DNA of 64,000 nucleotides from Xanthomonas indica. Its GTDB lineage: Bacteria; Pseudomonadota; Gammaproteobacteria; Xanthomonadales; Xanthomonadaceae. The position numbers and the translations under genes are program-made. Below the pieces are notes generated by a model. That model saw nothing but the letters and a program-made list of their open reading frames with translations, was not told where the DNA came from and did not search any database. The stretch lies in assembly GCF_040529045.1 (NCBI RefSeq), contig NZ_CP131914.1, forward strand, positions 4,510,501 to 4,574,500. The letters run 5' to 3'. Shown piece by piece: positions 47,470 to 54,901 of the stretch (the stretch's first letter is position 1; every line of letters begins with the position of its first letter).

Positions 47470-48894
47470 CTACAGGCGCGCGGCGTTCGCGCGCTCGCGT
47501 ACCTCGGCGAAGGTCCAGTCGTGCAGCAGGCGGCCGTTCTCCCACACGGTGACCATCGCATCGTCGTAGCCGGCCGGGCCGGCGACCGCCTCGGCCGACA
47601 CCGCGTCTGGCGCCACCGGCTCGGTGCGATAGCTGCCGTACTCGCGGTGCCGCAGCAGGCGCATGCGGCCGCGCTTGCTGAGCTTGCCCTTGTCGGTGAC
47701 CGGATCCTTGTAGACATCGATCCAGCGGCCATCGACGCGCGCGGCCGAGCACTTCAACGCGAACTTCTGGGTGTCGCGGTCGAGCCGCTGCAGCAACGCA
47801 CCGCCCATGCCGAAGGCCAGGTTGTCGGTGGCGTAGCCGGCGCTGGTGATGCGCTCCAGGATCGCGCGGATGCTGGTCGGGTTGACCCCGTCGCCCTGGA
47901 TCACCCGCACGTGGTTGAGCACCTTGTAGCCCTTGCCGTTGACGGTGTGGCCGAAGGCCTCGTCGAGCAGTTCCAGGCACTGGTGCACCACCGCCACCGG
48001 ATCGCCGGAGTCCGGGCGGATCACCACGGTGGCGCCGGAGGCGATCACCTCTTCGCGCAGCGTGGTGCCCCAGTGCTCGCGGATCGCGTGGAAGATGTCG
48101 TAGCTGTCCGACACCACCGCAACCACGCCGCCGGGCTTGCCGAACTGCTTGAGCATATTGCGGTAGGCGTCGACCTCGCGTTCGCGGCCCCAGCTGGTGA
48201 TGGTGCTGTGCTCGGCGGCGGGGATGGAATAGCCGGCCATCGGCTCGTGGTAGTGCGCGCGCGCCAGCAACAGCCCGGACACGGTGTCGGTGCCGAGGAA
48301 GTTGACCAGGTGCGCCGCGCCGCCGATCGCCGCCGATTCCAGGCTGGACACGCCGCGCGCGCCGAAGTCGTGCAGCTTGAACGGCAACTGCCCGTCCGGG
48401 TCGTCGCTGGTGCGCTCCAGGAACTGGCGCAGGGTCTGCTTGGCGTGCCAGCTCACCGTGGCCACGGTCACCGGATACCAGATGCGCAGCAGCAGCGTCT
48501 CCAGGTACGACGGCACCCAGTAGGCCTGCGCGTCGGTGGATTCGATGGTCATCAGCGCGTTGTGGGTCGGCACCACGCTGCCCTCGGGCACGGCGCGGAT
48601 GCGGATCGGCAACTGGCCGCCGAGGCGGTCGACGATGTCGCGCCAGCCGGCCTCGTTGAACGGCTCGCCGTGCGCGGCGAACAGGTCGCGCGCCTCGTCG
48701 ATGTCGGCATGGGTGACGGGGCGGCCCAGCGCCTCTTTGAGGATCGACTGCAGGCCGAAGAACACGGTGCGGTCGTAGACGCCGCCGCGCGATTCCACAT
48801 AGAAGAACGTGGCGTCGGTACCGGGCGGGTACTGCAGCCAGTGGCTGGCCTTGTAGCTATCGGTGTTGAGCAGCAGGTTGTTCAGGCATTGCAT
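47470..48894 (-). CDS. nadV: Nicotinamide phosphoribosyltransferase
   Basis: A 474-residue NAMPT. It converts nicotinamide and PRPP to nicotinamide mononucleotide, by-passing the deamidating pathway. Motifs are LLLNTDSYKASHWLQYPPG, LHDFGARGVSSLESA, the catalytic His region SIPAAEHSTITSWG (His about 229), VSDSYDIFHAI, VIRPDSGDP and FGMGGALLQRLDRDTQKF. Length is close to human NAMPT. AAGGAG is 9 bases before the ATG. The nadM-Nudix gene is 61 bp upstream, making a complete two-step nicotinamide-to-NAD route. Confidence 0.96.
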   Translation of the reverse strand: MQCLNNLLLNTDSYKASHWLQYPPGTDATFFYVESRGGVYDRTVFFGLQSILKEALGRPVTHADIDEARDLFAAHGEPFNEAGWRDIVDRLGGQLPIRIRAVPEGSVVPTHNALMTIESTDAQAYWVPSYLETLLLRIWYPVTVATVSWHAKQTLRQFLERTSDDPDGQLPFKLHDFGARGVSSLESAAIGGAAHLVNFLGTDTVSGLLLARAHYHEPMAGYSIPAAEHSTITSWGREREVDAYRNMLKQFGKPGGVVAVVSDSYDIFHAIREHWGTTLREEVIASGATVVIRPDSGDPVAVVHQCLELLDEAFGHTVNGKGYKVLNHVRVIQGDGVNPTSIRAILERITSAGYATDNLAFGMGGALLQRLDRDTQKFALKCSAARVDGRWIDVYKDPVTDKGKLSKRGRMRLLRHREYGSYRTEPVAPDAVSAEAVAGPAGYDDAMVTVWENGRLLHDWTFAEVRERANAARL

Positions 48895-48955
48895 GACGGA
48901 AGCTCCTTCGCGTCGGGGAAAGCCGGCGGTCTGTCCGCCAGCCGGGGAGGCCGCG

Positions 48956-50005
48956 TCAACCGCGGCCCAGGAAGAATTCGAGCAGGTGCAGGTGGTCTTC
49001 GAACAGTTTCGGGCCCATGCCCAGCACCTCGCTGACCGGCACCCAGCGCGCCTTGTCGGCGTCGTCGCCGCCGCGCACCTCGGGCAGTTCGCCGAACACG
49101 AACTCGAAGTGGAAGGCGTGGGTGATGGTGCGCCCGCGCAGGCTGCGCTCGGGGTGGTCGAACACGTGACGGTTCTTCAGCGAGCCCTTGAGCACCGGCA
49201 CCGGGATCTTCAGCCGGGTCTCCTCGCGCAGTTCGCGCAGGCAGGCGTCGAGGATGCTCTCGTGCTGGCCGACGAAGCCGCCCGGCAGCGCCCACAGGCC
49301 CTTGCCCGGCGCCGCGCGGCGGCGCACCAGCAGCACGTGCCCGGAGTGCACCACCACCGCGTCGGCGGTGACGAAGGTCGGCGGATACGGCGCCTCCTTC
49401 CAGGCCGCGCGGTACTGCTCGATGAACTGGTATTCGGCCAGCAGTTCCCCATACGACGGCGAGTTCTTGCGGAACGCCTCGAGCATGTCGAAGACCGGCG
49501 CCGGCACATTGCCGCGCAGCATCAGCAGCGCGCCGTGGAAATCGATGCTGCCGGCCTCGAACAGGTAACGGCGCAGTTCGGTCGCCGACAGCGTTTCGGT
49601 GTGCTGCACGTCGACCAGCGGCCACTGCGGGAATTCGCGCAGGTAATAGCTGCTGGCGTCCTTGTCCATGCCGATCAGGCCGATCCGCGCCTCGGCGCTG
49701 CCGCCGTCGCTGCGCACCGCCTCGGCCACCGTGGACTGCACCGCGGCGATCCACTGGCTTTCGTTGTACAGGTGGTCGCGCAGCGGGCGCAGGATCAGGC
49801 GTTCGCCCGCACCCTCGAGCGCCGCCTGGATCATCACGCTGCGCTCGGCAACGGTCCAGGGATTGCGGATGGTACGGGGGGTCTCGGCCGAGCCGATCAG
49901 AAAGATGAGTTTCTGGCCACGCGCCAGGGCGTGGCGGGCAACGGCGGCGTGGCCGTTGTGGAAGGGCTCGAAGCGCCCGATGAACACCAGATAGTCGAAC
50001 TCCAT
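48956..50005 (-). CDS. nadM: Bifunctional NMN adenylyltransferase / Nudix hydrolase
   Basis: A 349-residue fusion. The N-terminal NadM domain has FIGRFEPFHNGHAAVARHAL (the nucleotide-binding HxGH) and a second ATP motif in TETLSATELRRYL, and joins NMN to ATP to give NAD. The C-terminal Nudix domain (from about residue 200) has GGFVGQHESILDACLRELRE followed by ET, matching the Nudix box; such domains hydrolyse ADP-ribose, as in Francisella and Synechocystis fusions. The start at 50005 (MEFDY) is chosen because GAGGG lies six bases before it. An ATG two codons earlier is too close to that site. It is the first gene of the operon running to 45315. Confidence 0.95.
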   Translation of the reverse strand: MEFDYLVFIGRFEPFHNGHAAVARHALARGQKLIFLIGSAETPRTIRNPWTVAERSVMIQAALEGAGERLILRPLRDHLYNESQWIAAVQSTVAEAVRSDGGSAEARIGLIGMDKDASSYYLREFPQWPLVDVQHTETLSATELRRYLFEAGSIDFHGALLMLRGNVPAPVFDMLEAFRKNSPSYGELLAEYQFIEQYRAAWKEAPYPPTFVTADAVVVHSGHVLLVRRRAAPGKGLWALPGGFVGQHESILDACLRELREETRLKIPVPVLKGSLKNRHVFDHPERSLRGRTITHAFHFEFVFGELPEVRGGDDADKARWVPVSEVLGMGPKLFEDHLHLLEFFLGRG

Positions 50006-50070
50006 GAGCATCCCTCACGGTTGGGTGGATCGCCGCGGGTCTGTCCCTTGGCGTGGGCAAAATGCTACGC

Positions 50071-50096
50071 CGATGCCGCATCGCGTCAAGTGACGC
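50071..50096. promoter_or_regulatory. Two abutting palindromes upstream of nadM
   Basis: CGATGCCGCATCG (50071-50083) is a 13-bp palindrome. GCGTCAAGTGACGC (50083-50096) has perfect 6-bp arms around AG. They lie 66-91 bp upstream of the nadM start in the 291-bp divergent gap with the GH53 gene, where an operator would be expected. The second is similar in form to dimeric regulator sites, but no regulator gene is adjacent. Confidence 0.4.
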
Positions 50097-50296
50097 ACCG
50101 CGCAGATTCATCGGCCATCCAGACAGCGCGCGTGGACGCCGCGCCGGCGACGCTGCAGTGCAGCGCGCGTCGCCACAGCGATCGCGCTAGCCTCGTGCGC
50201 GCCGCGGCCAAGGGGACCGCCCGGCGCGTCCTGCCGGCCGCCGTTCGGGGCCGCGCGACGCCCCTCCTTCCCTCCTCCCATCACTGCGAGAATCGC

Positions 50297-51295
50297 ATGA
50301 ACCGATCGAGCAAGCGCGTGTCCGCCTGGCTGCTGGTGTTGTTGCTCGCCTGTCTGTGTGCGCCGGCCATGGCGCAGACCTTCGCCAAGGGCGCCGATGT
50401 CAGTTGGATCGACCAGCAGGAGAGCAGCGGGCGCGTGTTCCGCAACGCCTCCGGTGCCACCACCGATTTCTTCTCGCTGCTCAAGGGCACCGGGGTCAAC
50501 GCGATCCGGTTGCGCGTGTGGGTCAATCCGCAGGGCGGCTGGAACGACGGCGCCGACACGCTGAACATGGCCAAGCGCGCCAAGGCGCAGGGCATGCGCA
50601 TCATGATCGACTTCCACTACAGCGACAGTTGGGCCGACCCCGGCAAGCAGACCAAGCCGGCGGCCTGGAGCAACCACGACTTCGCCACCCTGGTGAAGGA
50701 CGTGTATTCGCACACCAACGGCATCCTGTCCTACCTCAAGTCCAACGGCATCGACGTGAGCTGGGTGCAGGTGGGCAACGAGATCAACAGCGGCATGCTG
50801 TGGCCGGACGGCAAGACGCCCAACTTCGGCAACCTCGCGCAGCTCATCAACAGCGGCTACAACGCCAGCAAGTCGGTCTACCCCAACGCCAAGGTGGTGG
50901 TGCACCTGGCCAACGGCTACGACAACGCGACCTTCCGCTGGTTCTTCGATGGCCTCAAGTCGGCCGGCGGCAAGTGGGACGTGGTCGGCATGTCGCACTA
51001 CCCGTCCCCCAATGCCTGGCAGAGCGCCAACACCCAGATCGCCAGCAACATGCAGGACATGGTGGCGCGTTACGGCTCGGACGTGATCGTCAGCGAGGTC
51101 GGCATGGACTGGCAGCAGGCCGCCACCACCCGCGCGATGCTGGCCGATCTGCTCACCAGGACGCGCGCGCTCGGCAGCCGCGGCCTGGGCGTGTTCTATT
51201 GGGAACCCGACGCCTACCCGGGCTGGCAGGGCTACACGATGGGTGCGGTCAACAACAACGGGCAGCTGACCCAGGCGCTGTCGGCGTTCAACTGA
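50297..51295 (+). CDS. Arabinogalactan endo-beta-1,4-galactanase, GH53
   Basis: A 332-residue secreted enzyme with a signal peptide (WLLVLLLACLCAPAMA). The catalytic TIM barrel has KGADVSWIDQQES, RLRVWVNPQGGW, DFHYSDSWADPGKQ, the acid/base Glu162 in WVQVGNEINSG and the nucleophile Glu267 in VIVSEVGMDW, then FYWEPDAYPGW. GH53 enzymes cut beta-1,4-galactan side chains of pectin, so this is a plant-cell-wall enzyme. It is divergent from the nadM operon and upstream of an EEP gene (86 bp). Confidence 0.96.
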   Translation: MNRSSKRVSAWLLVLLLACLCAPAMAQTFAKGADVSWIDQQESSGRVFRNASGATTDFFSLLKGTGVNAIRLRVWVNPQGGWNDGADTLNMAKRAKAQGMRIMIDFHYSDSWADPGKQTKPAAWSNHDFATLVKDVYSHTNGILSYLKSNGIDVSWVQVGNEINSGMLWPDGKTPNFGNLAQLINSGYNASKSVYPNAKVVVHLANGYDNATFRWFFDGLKSAGGKWDVVGMSHYPSPNAWQSANTQIASNMQDMVARYGSDVIVSEVGMDWQQAATTRAMLADLLTRTRALGSRGLGVFYWEPDAYPGWQGYTMGAVNNNGQLTQALSAFN

Positions 51296-51381
51296 TCGCC
51301 GCTCGACAGGCGCGCCGCGCGGTGGTCACCGACACCACCGCCGTGCCACCATCGCGCGTTCCGCTCCTGTCGAGACCTGCC

Positions 51382-52263
51382 ATGTCGCTGTCGCTGTCGT
51401 CCGCGCGCAAGCTCGCGCTCCCTTTGCTGCTGGTGCTGGGCGTGTGCATTGCGCCGGCGCAGGCACATAAGCCGGCGCCGCCCGCCGCGCCGGCCCCGCT
51501 CAAGGTCATGAGCTTCAACGTGCGCGTGCCGGTCGACACCGACGGCGACAAGCGCTGGGACGTGCGCCGCAGTGCGATGGCCGCGCTGATCCGCACGCAG
51601 CATCCCGACGTGTTCGGCACCCAGGAACTGGTCAAGCGCCAGGCCGACTACCTGGCCGCGCAATTGCCCGAGTACCGCTGGTTCGGCCCCAGCCGCGACG
51701 GCAAGGACGACGGCGAACGCATGGGCGTGTTCTACGACAGCCGCACGCTGAAGCTGGTGAAGTCGGGACACTTCTGGCTGTCGGACACGCCGGAGGTGAT
51801 GGGCAGCATCAGCTGGGGCCATCCGCTGCCGCGCATGGTCAACTGGGGGCTGTTCGAGCGCATCGGCGATGGCCGCCGCTTCTACCTGTTCGATACCCAC
51901 CTGCCCTATCGCGACGAGGACGAAGCGGCGCGCGCCAAGGGCGCGGCGCTGATTGTGTCGCGCCTGAAGGCGCTGCCGGCGGACGTGCCGGTGGTGCTGA
52001 CCGGCGACTTCAACACGGTGCCGGACTCGCCGACCTACCGCACCCTCACCGCCAGCCTGGCCGATGCGCGCACGCAGGTGGCGCAGCCGCAGGGTCCGGA
52101 AGCGACCTTCCACGATTTCACCGGCCACCCGGACCGGCGCATCGACTGGATCTTCTCGCGCGGCCTGCAGGCCACCCACTACGCCACGCTCGACGCGCGG
52201 CCGCAGGGTCACTGGCCGTCGGACCACTTCCCGGTGATCGCCACGTTCGCCTGGCCGAACTGA
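51382..52263 (+). CDS. Secreted endonuclease/exonuclease/phosphatase family protein
   Basis: A 293-residue EEP-fold protein with a signal peptide ending IAPAQA. Key motifs are KVMSFNVRVP, DVFGTQELVKRQ (metal Glu), YLFDTHLPY, VLTGDFNTVPDSP and the C-terminal PSDHFPVIATF. It is close to the group with periplasmic or extracellular sugar-phosphatase or nuclease predictions; substrate not known. It is a relative of the truncated gene at the window start but not a recent copy. REP-rich DNA follows. Confidence 0.92.
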   Translation: MSLSLSSARKLALPLLLVLGVCIAPAQAHKPAPPAAPAPLKVMSFNVRVPVDTDGDKRWDVRRSAMAALIRTQHPDVFGTQELVKRQADYLAAQLPEYRWFGPSRDGKDDGERMGVFYDSRTLKLVKSGHFWLSDTPEVMGSISWGHPLPRMVNWGLFERIGDGRRFYLFDTHLPYRDEDEAARAKGAALIVSRLKALPADVPVVLTGDFNTVPDSPTYRTLTASLADARTQVAQPQGPEATFHDFTGHPDRRIDWIFSRGLQATHYATLDARPQGHWPSDHFPVIATFAWPN

Positions 52264-52835
52264 CCCACGTGGGCCTGCGGCATGGACCGCAGGCCGATGT
52301 GCGGGAGCGATTCCATCTGTTCGGCATCAGCCGCGACGAGGCGCCAGCGGTAAAGCCTGTCGCGGCTGAAGCCGCTCCTACCAGGCGACCTCATGCCTGG
52401 CGAGGCAGACGGTGCGCTAACGAAGTGCCGCTGCTCGCAGGAGCGGCTTCAGCCGCGACGCATGACGTGAAAGGGCTCGGCGTGGCGGGCTGGCCAAGGC
52501 CACTCGAGCGCTGCAAGACGGGCAAGACCTCCGGCACAGCCAAAGCAGAAGCGCGTGATCCGCGCAGTGCTTCAGTCGCGATCTCACACCGGAAAGCATC
52601 CGGCTCCATCAGCAGTCGGGACCGAAGTCCCTCCCACAGGAAGCAGCTGCGCTGACAGAGGGCCGTGCGGCCGCAGGAGCGGCGTCAGCCGCGACACGCG
52701 CCGCCCGGGAAACAGCCGTCGCAAGCGATCCCGAACAGCGTAACAAGGACCGCGCCTGCCGGTTGACGATGCCTCGCTGCACCAGTGCGCAAGCGCATCG
52801 CCAGAAGCGTCCGTCGTGCGCCAGCCGACGGATCC
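52264..52835. repeat. 572-bp gene-free spacer packed with REP-like elements
   Basis: Clear 23-nt units lie at 52359-52381 (minus orientation), 52437-52459 and 52673-52695 (plus), all related to GTAGGAGCGGCTTCAGCCGC. A second type, GTCGGGACCGAAGTCCCTCC, lies at 52613-52635. Degenerate remains occur around 52297-52340 and 52567. The units alternate in orientation, so the RNA could form several stem-loops. It separates the EEP gene from the convergent LysR gene. Confidence 0.85.
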
Positions 52836-53735
52836 TCAGGCCGCCGGCGCGGCATGCGCACACAGCCAGTCCAACACCTGCTGCACCGGCGGCGATGGCG
52901 CCGGTGTCGGCCGCCACACGATCGACAACTGGCGCAGCGCCCACGGCTCCTGCAGCGGCACCGCGACCAGTTGCGCGCGCACGCTGACCCGCTCCAGCGC
53001 CGCCTGCGGCAGGATCGCCACGCCGGCACCGCGCGCCAACATCCGGCACAACGGTTCGATGCCGTGCACCTGCGCGCGGAGGCGCAACTGCCCGCCGGCG
53101 CGCGCCGCCTGCGTGCGCAGGTGTTGCTGCAGGGCACTGTCCTCGGCGAGCCCGAGGAACTGCGCCTGCCACAGCTCCGAGAACCGTAGTTGCGGCGCCT
53201 GCGCCAGCGGGTGCGTGGCCGCGGCCACCAGCACCAACCGGTCCTGCCGGAACGGGTGCGCGTGCAGGCCCTGCAGATCGGCATGGTCGGCGATCACCGC
53301 CAGATCGGCGCGTTGCTCGCGCAGCGCATCGGCCGCGGCGACGCTGCCCTGCTCGCGCAGCGCCAGATCGATGCGCGGATGCGCCACCAGGAACGCGGCC
53401 AGCACCTCCGGCAACCATTCCGACAACGCCGCGGTATTGGCCAGCAGGCGCACGCTGGTCGGGTGGCCGCCGGCGTACTCGCCCAGTTCGCTGCGCATCG
53501 CCTCGGCCTGGCCCAGCAATTGCCGCGCGTGCCGCAGCAGCGCGGTGCCGGCTGCGGTGAGGCCGACGCCGCGCGGGCCGCGCTCGAACAACGCAACCCC
53601 GAGCTGCGTCTCCAGCGCGCGGATGCGCGCACTGGCGGCGGCCAGCGACAGCGCCGCGCGGTCAGCGCCGGCGGTGATGCTGCCGGCCTCGGCCACCGCC
53701 AGGAACAGCCGCAGATCGATGAAATCCAGATGCAT
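52836..53735 (-). CDS. LysR-family transcriptional regulator
   Basis: A 299-residue LTTR. The N-terminal winged helix reads DFIDLRLFLAVAEAGSITAG and later ALETQLGVALFERGPRGVGLT. The effector domain (from about 90) has VRLLANTAALSEWLPEVL and LARGAGVAILPQAAL. It is divergent from a TauE/SafE permease gene (86-bp gap), the classical arrangement in which the regulator controls its neighbour. Ligand unknown. Confidence 0.94.
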   Translation of the reverse strand: MHLDFIDLRLFLAVAEAGSITAGADRAALSLAAASARIRALETQLGVALFERGPRGVGLTAAGTALLRHARQLLGQAEAMRSELGEYAGGHPTSVRLLANTAALSEWLPEVLAAFLVAHPRIDLALREQGSVAAADALREQRADLAVIADHADLQGLHAHPFRQDRLVLVAAATHPLAQAPQLRFSELWQAQFLGLAEDSALQQHLRTQAARAGGQLRLRAQVHGIEPLCRMLARGAGVAILPQAALERVSVRAQLVAVPLQEPWALRQLSIVWRPTPAPSPPVQQVLDWLCAHAAPAA

Positions 53736-53821
53736 CGGCACTCCCGCCTTCGTCGTTGCCGAAGTCTGCCTGAAGCATTCGCGCATTGTCCGGCCGCCGC
53801 GGCGCGCCGATGCTGGGCCCC

Positions 53822-54565
53822 ATGGACACCCTTGCACCGCACCTGATGCCGATCGCCCCGGTGTTCCTGCTTGCCGGCGGCGTCAAGGGTGTGGCCGGCA
53901 TGGGCCTGCCGACGGTGGCGATGGGCCTGCTCGGGCTGTGGCTGACGCCGACCGAGGCCGCGGCACTGCTGGCGCTGCCGTCGCTGCTGACCAACCTGCA
54001 ACAGGCATGGGGCGCGGGCACGGGCGCGCTGCTGCGGCGGCTGTGGCCGCTGCTGGCGTGCATCGTCGCCGGCACCTGGTGCAGCGCCGGCATCCTCGCC
54101 GGCGCCGACCCGCGGCTGGCGCGCGCCGGGCTGGGCGCGTTGCTGGCGCTGTACGCCGTGCTCGGCCTGGTCCAGTGGCAGGGGCGCCTGTCGCCCTCGC
54201 AGGCGCGCTGGGCAGCCCCGCCGGTGGGCCTGGCGACCGGTCTGCTGACCGGCGCCACCGGCGTGTTCGTGTTGCCGGTACTGCCCTACCTCGTGGCATT
54301 GCACCTGCCGCGGGAGACGCTGATGCGCGCCCTGGGCAGTTGCTTCGCTGCGGCGACCCTGGCGCTGGCCGCGGCGCTGATCGCGCACGGCGCCTTCCCC
54401 ACGCAGGCACTGGGCCCCTCGTTGCTGGCGCTACTGCCCACCGCGATCGGCATGTGGCTGGGCGCTCGGCTGCGCGAGCGCATTTCCGCCAGCGCGTTCC
54501 GCCGTGTGTTCTTCCTGACCCTGCTGGGGCTGGGCGTGCATCAGCTGTGGCAGGCGCTGGGCTGA
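53822..54565 (+). CDS. TauE/SafE-family anion permease
   Basis: A 247-residue inner-membrane protein with about eight hydrophobic segments. FLLAGGVKGVAGMGLPTVAM and GLATGLLTGATGVFVLPVLPYL are the two internal repeats with the Gly-rich loops of the TauE/SafE family. Members export sulphite, sulphoacetate or other organic anions. The likely regulator is the divergent LysR gene. An in-frame start 12 codons upstream (53786) is less hydrophobic and less likely. Confidence 0.9.
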   Translation: MDTLAPHLMPIAPVFLLAGGVKGVAGMGLPTVAMGLLGLWLTPTEAAALLALPSLLTNLQQAWGAGTGALLRRLWPLLACIVAGTWCSAGILAGADPRLARAGLGALLALYAVLGLVQWQGRLSPSQARWAAPPVGLATGLLTGATGVFVLPVLPYLVALHLPRETLMRALGSCFAAATLALAAALIAHGAFPTQALGPSLLALLPTAIGMWLGARLRERISASAFRRVFFLTLLGLGVHQLWQALG

Positions 54566-54627
54566 AGACGTGATTTCGCCGCAGCACCGCTCAGCCGTAG
54601 GATGACCCGGCATCCCCGAGAAGCCCT

Positions 54628-54650
54628 GTCGCGGCGGAAGCCGCTCCTAC
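54628..54650. repeat. REP-like 23-nt element
   Basis: GTCGCGGCGGAAGCCGCTCC plus TAC is one mismatch from the reverse complement of the 7702 unit. It is the only repeat in the 336-bp spacer 54566-54901, which otherwise holds the prc terminator at 54841-54871. Confidence 0.8.
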
Positions 54651-54840
54651 GACACAACACGGCAAGGACGCGGCGGACCGAACGCCGCATTCGCGGTGCG
54701 TGCCGATCACCAGGCCGTGGCCTGCCGGCCCGCGCAGCCCGCCGGTTCCTCCGCACGCACCGACACCGACACCGTGCGTGGACCGATCGGTCAGCACACG
54801 ACGATGGCGCAGGTCGGGACCTGCAACCCGGACCTGCAAC

Positions 54841-54871
54841 AAAAAACGCGCCACCGCTGAGCGATGGCGCG
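54841..54871 (-). terminator. Rho-independent terminator of prc
   Basis: On the minus strand CGCGCCATCGC and GCGGTGGCGCG form an 11-bp stem with one mismatch and a short loop, followed by six U residues. It lies 31 bp past the prc stop. Confidence 0.9.
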
Positions 54872-54901
54872 TTCGTGTTCGCACGACGGTGGAGCGTGGA
54901 C

